Shown here in pieces: positions 43,295-51,367 of a stretch of 51,367 nucleotides of DNA. This stretch comes from Apilactobacillus apinorum. GTDB lineage: Bacteria; Bacillota; Bacilli; Lactobacillales; Lactobacillaceae. The DNA lies in the NCBI RefSeq assembly GCF_001281175.1, contig NZ_KQ440395.1, positions 414,753 to 466,119 of the forward strand. The letters are read 5' to 3'. The notes beneath the pieces were generated by a model. The model ran no database searches. It saw only the letters and a list, made by a program, of their open reading frames with translations, and was not told where the DNA came from. How positions within the stretch are numbered: the first letter of the stretch is position 1; every line of letters begins with the position of its first letter. A program made the translations under genes and the position numbers.

Positions 43295-44044
43295 ATGGAA
43301 CCAACAGTTTTTAGCGAAAAACATCGAGTTACATATTACGAAGCTGATTTTACTAGAAGAATGACAATTGCGATGATGCTAGATGTTATTATCTTAGCTT
43401 CTGAAGACCATAGTGATGAACTAGGTGTTGGCGCTGAATTTGTGCGTCAATTTGGTGTAACCTGGGTAGTTATTCAATACGATGTGCATATCAATAGAAT
43501 GCCAACAGTGGATGAAGTAATTACTATTAACACCAAATCTAAGTCATACAACAAATACTTTGCTTACCGTGAATTTACTATTACGGATGAACAAGGCAAT
43601 GAGTTAATGAATATGACTGGGCTATGGGCAGCAATGAACTATAAGGAACGTAAGATTGCTTCAATTCCAAAGGAAACTGTGGAACCCTTTGGTGCTGAAA
43701 AAGTAAATCAAGTTCCTAAGATGCCAAAACCTAAGAAAATTGATTTTGATTCAGCTGATAAACAAACATTTACAGTTAGATATACCGATATTGATTCTAA
43801 CCAACATGTTAACAATGCCCATTACATGGATTGGATGGTAAACGTGTTACCAGCGGAATTTTTGACCAATCATACACCAACTGGATTCTTATTAAGATAT
43901 GAAAACGAAGTTAAGTATGGTTCCAATGTTGATAGTTATTACAACTTGGATAAATTAGAAGATGGAACGATTATGACCAGACATGAAATCATGAGTGGGG
44001 ATAGTCATTCTGCAATCGCAAACATTACTTGGCGAGAAAATTAA
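43295..44044 (+). CDS. Acyl-ACP thioesterase
   Basis: This 249-residue FatA/FatB-like hotdog-fold enzyme hydrolyses acyl-ACP to release free fatty acids. Two hotdog domains are seen; the second has D-I-D-S-N-Q-H-V-N-N-A-H-Y (about residues 163-175), which holds the catalytic Asn/His. Lactic acid bacteria commonly carry such a gene. It is last in the operon before a terminator. Chain-length preference cannot be read. Confidence 0.92.
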   Translation: MEPTVFSEKHRVTYYEADFTRRMTIAMMLDVIILASEDHSDELGVGAEFVRQFGVTWVVIQYDVHINRMPTVDEVITINTKSKSYNKYFAYREFTITDEQGNELMNMTGLWAAMNYKERKIASIPKETVEPFGAEKVNQVPKMPKPKKIDFDSADKQTFTVRYTDIDSNQHVNNAHYMDWMVNVLPAEFLTNHTPTGFLLRYENEVKYGSNVDSYYNLDKLEDGTIMTRHEIMSGDSHSAIANITWREN

Positions 44045-44053
44045 TAAATATTG

Positions 44054-44095
44054 ATAGGTGACTTCATTTTTACTATGGAGTCACCTATTTTTTTG
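44054..44095 (+). terminator. Terminator of the thioesterase gene
   Basis: ATAGGTGACT (44054-44063) pairs with AGTCACCTAT (44079-44088), followed by a T-run. The tsaB promoter begins in the T-run. Confidence 0.9.
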
Positions 44096-44102
44096 TTATA
44101 AT
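44094..44102 (+). promoter_or_regulatory. Extended -10 promoter of tsaB-rimI-tsaD
   Basis: TG-T-TATAAT (44094-44102) directly after the terminator T-run, the same layout as in front of proC. Confidence 0.6.
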
Positions 44103-44156
44103 TTACCATAGAATTATTCGAACACTATAAAAGTTATTGGGGAGACGAAAAAACGG

Positions 44157-44885
44157 ATGAAAGTATTGGCTTTAGACACATCCAATAAACAATTAACCGT
44201 TGCGATATTAGATGATGATCAAATTTTAGCAACTGAAACAACTACCGTTCATCAAAAACATGCGGAATATTTATTACCAATTATTGATGAATTAGTACGA
44301 AAGACAGATTTAAAACCAACTGATTTGCAAAGAATTGTTGTGGCAACTGGTCCTGGATCATATACAGGAATTAGAATCGCGACTGCGACAGCTAAAACTT
44401 TAGCATTTACACTTGGAATTGAATTGGTAGGGGTTTCTAGTTTAGAAACTTTGGCGTTAAACGTCTCCAAAAAAGAAAGTCTTGTGATGCCAATTTTTGA
44501 TGCCAGAAATAATAATGTATTTACTGGTTTGTATGAAATTAAAGATGATGGTGTTACAACAGTATTAGAAGACCGTCATACTGATTTTGATAAATGGTTA
44601 GATCAAATTGATAATGATGGCAAGAATGTATATGCAATCGGTGCAGACGCAAAGAATTTTGAAGAAGCACTTACCAATAAATTCGGTGATAAATTAGTTT
44701 TCATGGATAGCTTTGATAATTTACCTCAAGCAGCTAGACTGGGATTATACGGTCAAACTAAAGAACCAGTTAAAGATATTCATTCATTTGTTCCGAATTA
44801 TTTAAGACTTACAAAAGCGGAATTAGATTGGCGAGAAAAACATCCGGGGGAAGAAGTTACTTCATATGTTGAAAAAGTTGATTAA
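44157..44885 (+). CDS. tsaB: tRNA t6A biosynthesis protein TsaB
   Basis: TsaB pairs with TsaD in the complex that makes threonylcarbamoyladenosine at A37 of tRNAs reading ANN codons. The 242-residue ASKHA fold opens with L-A-L-D-T-S-N (about residues 4-10) and includes A-T-G-P-G-S-Y-T-G-I-R (about 64-74). GGGGAGACG is upstream of the ATG. It overlaps rimI by 20 nt. tsaE is not in the window. Confidence 0.95.
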   Translation: MKVLALDTSNKQLTVAILDDDQILATETTTVHQKHAEYLLPIIDELVRKTDLKPTDLQRIVVATGPGSYTGIRIATATAKTLAFTLGIELVGVSSLETLALNVSKKESLVMPIFDARNNNVFTGLYEIKDDGVTTVLEDRHTDFDKWLDQIDNDGKNVYAIGADAKNFEEALTNKFGDKLVFMDSFDNLPQAARLGLYGQTKEPVKDIHSFVPNYLRLTKAELDWREKHPGEEVTSYVEKVD

Positions 44886-45465
44886 TTGGTATCAGACTAA
44901 ATTCATGAATACCAAAAGATTATTAAAAAAAGAGCATTTAAATATTAAAAATCATATTGTTGATATCAATGGTGATAAATTCTATTTAGCAAAAGCAATG
45001 GTCACTGATATTCCAGAAATGGTGGGAATTGAACGAGACGTATATGATGGCGTTGCTCCATGGACGGAAGAAGCATTTATGCCAGAATTAAAACCACGTT
45101 TAGATCGTTTTTACTTACTATTACGTCAAAATGATCAATTGGTAGCTTTTATTGGTAGTTCTCTAAACGATAAAAAGCTAGATTGTCATATTTCGAATGT
45201 CGCGGTGGAACCAGACTTTCAAGATCGTGGATTAGGCTACTTTTTAGTTGCTAAAGTTATTAAAAAAGCGCGTCAATTAAATTACAAAACAGTCTCACTT
45301 GAGGTTAGAGTAAGTAACGTCAAGGCACAAAGATTGTATATGGATTTAGGCTTTAAAAAGATGGGCGTTAAAGAGAATTATTATGACGGTGATCACGAAG
45401 ACGCTGTTGATATGGTATTAGATTTAAGTTTATACGAAACAATTCCCAATAATTATGGGATGTAA
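44866..45465 (+). CDS. rimI: Ribosomal protein S18 alanine N-acetyltransferase
   Basis: This GNAT acetyltransferase of 199 residues is longer than the usual ~150 because of an N-terminal extension. The acetyl-CoA loop V-E-P-D-F-Q-D-R-G-L-G-Y-F-L (about residues 112-125) and the C-terminal R-L-Y-M-D-L-G-F segment are typical of RimI. The start at 44866 inside tsaB has a weak ribosome site; an in-frame ATG at 44905 (M-N-T-K) could be the real start. Its place between tsaB and tsaD is conserved. Confidence 0.9.
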   Translation: MLKKLINWYQTKFMNTKRLLKKEHLNIKNHIVDINGDKFYLAKAMVTDIPEMVGIERDVYDGVAPWTEEAFMPELKPRLDRFYLLLRQNDQLVAFIGSSLNDKKLDCHISNVAVEPDFQDRGLGYFLVAKVIKKARQLNYKTVSLEVRVSNVKAQRLYMDLGFKKMGVKENYYDGDHEDAVDMVLDLSLYETIPNNYGM

Positions 45466-45483
45466 AAGAAATGAGGTCTTTTT

Positions 45484-46506
45484 GTGCAACCACATATAAT
45501 TATGTCATTTGAATCTAGTTGTGATGAAACTAGTGTCGCAATTATTGAAGATGGTGAAAAAATATTATCAAACGTTGTTGCAACGCAAATTAATAGTCAT
45601 AAGCGATTTGGTGGAGTTGTTCCAGAAGTAGCTAGTCGCCATCATATTGAAGAAATCACAATCTGTGTTGAAGATGCAATGAAACAAGCGAATGTTACCT
45701 ATGATGATATTGACGCTATTGCAGTAACATACGGTCCTGGATTGGTTGGAGCATTATTGATTGGAGTAACCGCAGCCAAAACAATTGCGTGGGCTCATGA
45801 TATTCCATTGATTCCAGTTAACCATATTGCTGGCCATATTTTAGCCAGTCGTTTTGTGACTAAAATTAATTACCCTGCGTTAGCACTAGTTGTTTCAGGT
45901 GGTCATACTGAGTTAGTCTTGATGAAAGAAGAAGGCGACTTTAAGATTATCGGAGAAACTAGGGATGATGCAGCTGGTGAAGCATATGATAAAGTAGGAC
46001 GCGTATTAGGAATTAATTATCCTGCTGGTCCGAAAGTCGATGAAATGGCTGCTAAGGGAAAAGATACATTTAATTTCCCTCGCGCAATGGAAAAAGAAGA
46101 TAACTTTGACTTTAGTTTTAGTGGATTAAAGAGTGCATTCTTAAATACTAATCATCACGCTGAACAAATTGGTGAAACTCTAGATCAAAATGATCTAGCT
46201 ACTAGTTTCCAAAGTGCAGTCGTAGATGTTTTGGTTGATAAGACAAAGAAAGCGCTACAAGAATATCCAGTCTCACAATTGATATTAGCAGGTGGAGTGG
46301 CCGCTAATAACGGATTGAGAACTGCGTTAGGCAACGCAATTGATCAAATTGATACTACTGAATTAGTAAAGGTACCTAACAAACTTTGTGGTGATAATGC
46401 TGCAATGATTGGTGCTGCTGGTTATGTAATGGCAAAGAAAAATGTCTTTGCAGGGGTCGATTTAAATGCTGATCCTAGTCTAGAATTTGACTTATTAGAT
46501 GAATAA
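45484..46506 (+). CDS. tsaD: tRNA N6-adenosine threonylcarbamoyltransferase
   Basis: This catalytic subunit of the t6A complex transfers threonylcarbamoyl to A37. The 340-residue protein has E-S-S-C-D-E-T-S (about residues 10-17), the metal-binding V-N-H-I-A-G-H (about 108-114, H-x-x-x-H), and the S-G-G-H-T-E-L nucleotide loop. The start is GTG with GAGGT upstream. It ends the tsaB-rimI-tsaD operon. Confidence 0.97.
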   Translation: MQPHIIMSFESSCDETSVAIIEDGEKILSNVVATQINSHKRFGGVVPEVASRHHIEEITICVEDAMKQANVTYDDIDAIAVTYGPGLVGALLIGVTAAKTIAWAHDIPLIPVNHIAGHILASRFVTKINYPALALVVSGGHTELVLMKEEGDFKIIGETRDDAAGEAYDKVGRVLGINYPAGPKVDEMAAKGKDTFNFPRAMEKEDNFDFSFSGLKSAFLNTNHHAEQIGETLDQNDLATSFQSAVVDVLVDKTKKALQEYPVSQLILAGGVAANNGLRTALGNAIDQIDTTELVKVPNKLCGDNAAMIGAAGYVMAKKNVFAGVDLNADPSLEFDLLDE

Positions 46507-46542
46507 AAAAAGATGAGGCAATTATGCCTCATCTTTTTTATT
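46505..46542. terminator. Bidirectional terminator between tsaD and the ABC-F gene
   Basis: AAAAAAGATGAGGC pairs with GCCTCATCTTTTTT around AATTAT. It serves both convergent genes. Confidence 0.94.
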
Positions 46543-48487
46543 GTTCTAATTCAATCATTGCTTCTTCCCATTGGGCTTCAATGGATTCGATGTTTTGATT
46601 GGTTTCGTTTAATTGATTTTGTAGTTCATTTAATTTTTCGATGTCGTTAAGAACGTCTGGATTAACCATTTGATTTTCAATAGTTTCTTTATTGGATTGT
46701 GCTTCCTCTAGTTGACTTTCTAATGTTTCGACTAATCTTCTTAACTTTCTTTCTTGTTTTTGAGCTTCTTTATTAGCAAGAAAATCTTGTTGATTTTGTG
46801 ATTTAACAGAAACGTCTTTTTTATCATCTTCAGCTGCTTGTTCAGCTTGTTGATGCTGTTGAATAGCTTCTTTTTCTTCTTTCTTTTCTACGTAGTAATC
46901 GTAGTTACCTAGATAAAGTTCGCTACCATCATTAGACAATTCAACAATTTGCGTTGCTAACTTATTGATGAAGTATCTATCATGAGAAACAAATAGGATG
47001 GTTCCGTCAAAATTGATTAATGCATTTTCTAAAACTTCTCGACTATCAATATCTAAATGGTTGGTAGGTTCATCTAGAATCAAAAAGTTATCATGATTCA
47101 TGGCTAATTTAGTTAAGACTAGTCTAGCCTTTTCACCACCAGACAGATTACCGACAATTTTTTCAACATCATTACCAGAGAATAAAAAACTCCCTAAAAT
47201 AGAACGAATTCTTTGCTCAGGGTAAGTAGGGTAGTCGTCCCAAATTTCATTTAAAACAGTTTTATTAGAACTTAGATTATCTAGATGTTGATCATAGTAT
47301 CCTACTTGAACACCGGTACCACGGTTTATTTCACCATCGATTAGTGGCAATTTATTCATGATGGTTTTTAGCAGTGTCGATTTTCCCACACCGTTAGGAC
47401 CAATTAAAGCCATTGCTTGATTTCTTTTAACGTCTAAATTTATGTTTGATGAAAGAATATGATGATCATATCCAATCGAAGCATCATCAACTTTTAAGAC
47501 GACATTACCACTTTGCTTTTCAGGAGTGAAAGTTAGTTTAGCACTTTTATCGTCTCTGATAGGGGTGCTAATTTTATCCATCTTTTCTAACTGACTTCTC
47601 CTGGATTGAGCACGTTTAGTGGTTGATGCACGAACAATATTTTTGTCAACGAAATCCTGCATTTCTTTGATTTTCTTTTGTTGTTTTTCATATTCTTTTA
47701 GTTGGTGCTGGTAATTTAACTTCTTTTGTTCAACGTAATTCGAATAATTACCGACATAATGAGTCATTTTACCTTGGCTTAAGTCGTAGACTTCGTCGAC
47801 TATTTTGTCCATGAAGTAACGGTCATGGGAAATGATTAGAAGTGCACCGTGATAAGAGTTCAAGTAGTCTTCTAACCAACTAATTGTTTTAACATCAATG
47901 TGGTTAGTAGGTTCATCTAAAATTAGTAAATCTTTTCTTTGTAATAACAATTTTGCCATTGCTAATTGGGTTTGTTGTCCACCGGATAACTCACTAATTT
48001 TATGGTTATATGAATCTTCACCAAAACCAAAACCATTTAAGACAGCTTTGATTTCAGCTTGATATGAAAAACCATTTTGAGCTGCAAAGTCAGCTTGCAT
48101 TTGATCATATGTTTTAGTAACTTCAGCTAATTTAGCGGGGTCACTATTAATTGTTGAATCAGCCATTTTAAGTTCATATTCGTGAATTTTATTTTCTAAT
48201 TCAATTAAGTCTGCGAAGACACTAGTCATTTCTTCTATAATCGTTAAATCAGATTTCAAACCAGTGTTTTGCGCTAAGTAACCAATAGTAATTCCTTTTT
48301 TGGTGGTCACTTCACCATCATCGATGATTTCGTCGCCTAAGATCATTTTCACTAAGGTTGATTTTCCAGCACCGTTACGACCAACTAGCGCTACTTTACT
48401 ATTTTCTTCGATGCTTAAATTAACGCTTGTGAAAAGATCTTCACCACCAAAACGTTTGGTTAATTTATTTGCTTGTAAAATAATCAT
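46538..48487 (-). CDS. ABC-F family ATPase (YdiF-like)
   Basis: ABC-F proteins act on the ribosome rather than as transporters. This 649-residue protein has two ATPase cassettes: Walker A G-R-N-G-A-G-K-S-T (about residues 36-44) and G-P-N-G-V-G-K-S-T (about 366-374), with L-S-G-G-Q-Q and L-S-G-G-E-K signatures. The positively charged interdomain linker is at about 240-310. A Gln/Glu-rich C-terminal coiled coil (about 545-649) is present. No membrane segment is seen. The tsaD/rex setting matches Bacillus ydiF. Antibiotic protection cannot be claimed. Confidence 0.92.
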   Translation of the reverse strand: MIILQANKLTKRFGGEDLFTSVNLSIEENSKVALVGRNGAGKSTLVKMILGDEIIDDGEVTTKKGITIGYLAQNTGLKSDLTIIEEMTSVFADLIELENKIHEYELKMADSTINSDPAKLAEVTKTYDQMQADFAAQNGFSYQAEIKAVLNGFGFGEDSYNHKISELSGGQQTQLAMAKLLLQRKDLLILDEPTNHIDVKTISWLEDYLNSYHGALLIISHDRYFMDKIVDEVYDLSQGKMTHYVGNYSNYVEQKKLNYQHQLKEYEKQQKKIKEMQDFVDKNIVRASTTKRAQSRRSQLEKMDKISTPIRDDKSAKLTFTPEKQSGNVVLKVDDASIGYDHHILSSNINLDVKRNQAMALIGPNGVGKSTLLKTIMNKLPLIDGEINRGTGVQVGYYDQHLDNLSSNKTVLNEIWDDYPTYPEQRIRSILGSFLFSGNDVEKIVGNLSGGEKARLVLTKLAMNHDNFLILDEPTNHLDIDSREVLENALINFDGTILFVSHDRYFINKLATQIVELSNDGSELYLGNYDYYVEKKEEKEAIQQHQQAEQAAEDDKKDVSVKSQNQQDFLANKEAQKQERKLRRLVETLESQLEEAQSNKETIENQMVNPDVLNDIEKLNELQNQLNETNQNIESIEAQWEEAMIELEQ

Positions 48488-48657
48488 TTATTTCACCTCC
48501 GATATTCCCTTTTTTATCAATAATACTAACTATTTTAGCATAAAAATCGGATGAATTTGAAACGGAAAGTCTTTTTTTAAAAGATGATAATTATTTCACA
48601 AACTTTGTTTTTATGATAAAATACATAAATGTTACGAAAGATTCGGGAGGGAACAAT

Positions 48658-49290
48658 TTGGACATTAAAATTCCTAGGGCAACAGCGAAAAGGTTGCCTA
48701 TGTATTACCGATACCTAAGCGGTTTACATGATGCCAAAATTAAAAGAATATCATCTAGTACGTTTGCTGAAGCGGTTCAAGTTGATTCTGCAACCATTAG
48801 AAGAGATTTATCATACTTTGGAGCTTTAGGTAAAAGAGGATACGGTTACGAAGTAGATAATTTATTAGACTTCTTCAAGAAGATTTTAAATCAAGATCAT
48901 TTAACTAACGTTGCTTTAGTTGGATTAGGTAATTTAGGACAAGCTTTATTACGTTTCAACTTTCACAAAGATAGTAATGTTAGAATTTCAGCTGCATTTG
49001 ATATTCATGACGACATGATTAATACCGTCCAAAGTGGAGTACCGGTTTATGATGTCCATGATTTACAAGAACAACTAAGAGATCAACAAATTGAAGTTGT
49101 TATCTTTACCGTTCCAGCCACAGTAGTTCAAGAACTATGTGACGAAGCGGTTAAGGGTGGCGCTAAGGGAATTATGAACTTTACTTCAAAACGTTTATCT
49201 GTTCCACAAAATGTTAGAATTCAAAACGTTGATTTAACAAATGAACTTCAAACTTTAATTTACTTCATTGAACACTATGAAGGATCATAA
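48658..49290 (+). CDS. rex: Redox-sensing transcriptional repressor Rex
   Basis: Rex senses the NADH/NAD ratio and represses fermentation and respiration genes. The 210-residue protein has an N-terminal winged helix (about residues 1-75, with [13 protein letters not shown]) and a Rossmann NAD(H) domain opening [10 protein letters not shown] (about 86-95). The TTG at 48658 follows GGGAGGGA; the frame extending to 48613 is leader. No clear Rex operator is seen upstream. It is monocistronic. Confidence 0.96.
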   Translation: MDIKIPRATAKRLPMYYRYLSGLHDAKIKRISSSTFAEAVQVDSATIRRDLSYFGALGKRGYGYEVDNLLDFFKKILNQDHLTNVALVGLGNLGQALLRFNFHKDSNVRISAAFDIHDDMINTVQSGVPVYDVHDLQEQLRDQQIEVVIFTVPATVVQELCDEAVKGGAKGIMNFTSKRLSVPQNVRIQNVDLTNELQTLIYFIEHYEGS

Positions 49291-49322
49291 AAAATGATGA
49301 CCAATTGGTCATCATTTTTTTG
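49288..49322 (+). terminator. Terminator of rex
   Basis: TGATGACC pairs with GGTCATCA around AATT, with an A-run before and a T-run after. Confidence 0.93.
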
Positions 49323-49341
49323 TTTTATCGAGAGATAATTC

Positions 49342-49370
49342 TTGCAACGAGAAATAAAAAATAATATATT
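49342..49370 (+). promoter_or_regulatory. Promoter of groESL
   Basis: TTGCAA (49342-49347), 17 bp, TATATT (49365-49370), placed so that the CIRCE element covers the start point region. Confidence 0.85.
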
Positions 49371-49381
49371 ATTTATAGACT

Positions 49382-49408
49382 TTAGCACTTTTAACAAAAG
49401 AGTGCTAA
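49382..49408. promoter_or_regulatory. CIRCE operator (HrcA site)
   Basis: TTAGCACTT and GAGTGCTAA are separated by 9 bp; one base differs from the perfect 9-9-9 inverted repeat. HrcA repression of groESL is well established for this element. Confidence 0.95.
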
Positions 49409-49433
49409 AAAAGAATTTATGGGGGCTAGGATA

Positions 49434-49718
49434 ATGTTAAAACCATTAGGCGATCGTGTTATTGTTGAAGCACAAGAAGCTAAAGAAGAAACTATCGGAG
49501 GCATTGTGTTAGCAAACAACGCTAAAGAAAAACCACAAACAGGTGTAGTCGTAGCAGTTGGTAGAGGTCACGTTTTACAAACTGGAGAAACAATTAAACC
49601 AGAAGTTAAAAAGGGTGACACAGTCGTTTACGATAAGTACGCAGGTACTTCAGTAGAAGACGGCGACAAGACTTACCTAGTATTAAAATCAAATGATATT
49701 TTAGCAATCGTTGAATAA
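49434..49718 (+). CDS. groES: Co-chaperonin GroES
   Basis: This 94-residue protein forms the heptameric lid of the GroEL chamber. The start ATG at 49434 is chosen over the frame opening at 49419; [10 protein letters not shown] is the family N-terminus, and GGGGG lies upstream. The mobile loop E-E-T-I-G-G-I-V-L is at about residues 15-23. It is cotranscribed with groEL 22 nt downstream under CIRCE/HrcA control. Confidence 0.98.
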   Translation: MLKPLGDRVIVEAQEAKEETIGGIVLANNAKEKPQTGVVVAVGRGHVLQTGETIKPEVKKGDTVVYDKYAGTSVEDGDKTYLVLKSNDILAIVE

Positions 49719-49734
49719 TTAATTAATGGGGTGA

Positions 49735-51354
<1,620 letters not shown>

Positions 51355-51367
51355 TAAAAAAGGATTC

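Noticed and set aside
48595-48601. TTCACAA before rex as a possible Rex operator half-site.
   Set aside because: The matching TTGTGA half is missing at the expected distance.

Overview
The window is ordinary chromosomal, AT-rich DNA from a low-GC Gram-positive bacterium, most likely a member of the Lactobacillaceae (Lactobacillus in the old broad sense). The evidence is the gene content and order: radA - PIN/TRAM - gltX - cysS - mrnC - rlmB - rae1 - sigH - rpmG - secE - nusG - rplKA - rplJL; dnaX - ebfC - recR - yaaL - tmk - darA - holB - yabA - rsmI; tsaB - rimI - tsaD - ABC-F - rex - groESL. Frequent TTG/GTG starts with strong Shine-Dalgarno sites, tRNA genes without an encoded CCA, a POT-type peptide transporter, PepC, an acyl-ACP thioesterase and MprF fit the same group. 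The genus cannot be fixed from the sequence alone; a small-genome heterofermenter such as Fructilactobacillus or Apilactobacillus is possible. I see no prophage, insertion sequence, CRISPR array or toxin-antitoxin pair.

Layout. 1-2210: tRNA-Thr, a peptide transporter and a tRNA-Tyr/tRNA-Gln unit behind two repeated strong promoters. 2217-4558: proC, a GntR regulator and a convergent TagA-type wall teichoic acid glycosyltransferase. 4657-7391: NAD salvage (pncB-nadE) plus an unrecognised small protein. 7464-10969: tex, a SprT-like metalloprotein and homoserine kinase. 10986-11345: a tRNA-Leu/His/Gln unit. 11410-15779: an LCP cell-wall ligase, an EamA transporter, a divergent phosphoglycerate mutase and PepC. 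15916-24713: rpiA, then dUTPase-radA-PIN/TRAM and gltX, cysS-mrnC-rlmB-rae1. 24836-28982: sigH, rpmG, secE, nusG and the L11/L1 and L10/L12 operons with their RNA leaders. 29114-31708: mprF. 31839-35347 (minus strand): class Ib ribonucleotide reductase nrdH-nrdE-nrdF with paired NrdR boxes upstream. 35559-43280: rRNA methyltransferase-tadA, SRP RNA, then the DNA polymerase III/recombination cluster. 43295-46506: acyl-ACP thioesterase and the tRNA t6A genes. 46538-48487: ABC-F ATPase. 48658 to the end: rex and CIRCE-controlled groES-groEL.

Together the genes describe core information processing (tRNA charging, t6A and inosine modification, ribosomal protein synthesis, DNA polymerase clamp loading, mismatch and recombination repair), nucleotide supply (dUTPase, thymidylate kinase, ribonucleotide reductase, ribose-5-phosphate isomerase), NAD made from imported nicotinate, peptide uptake and hydrolysis, and envelope charge and teichoic acid assembly. 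No stretch longer than about 300 bases lacks a gene. The most interesting material is regulatory: two L1-binding-like motifs in one ribosomal operon, paired NrdR boxes plus a 21-bp direct repeat before nrdH, an unexplained inverted repeat before sigH, promoter/terminator overlaps, and a tRNA-Leu with an AAG anticodon in the same window as tadA.
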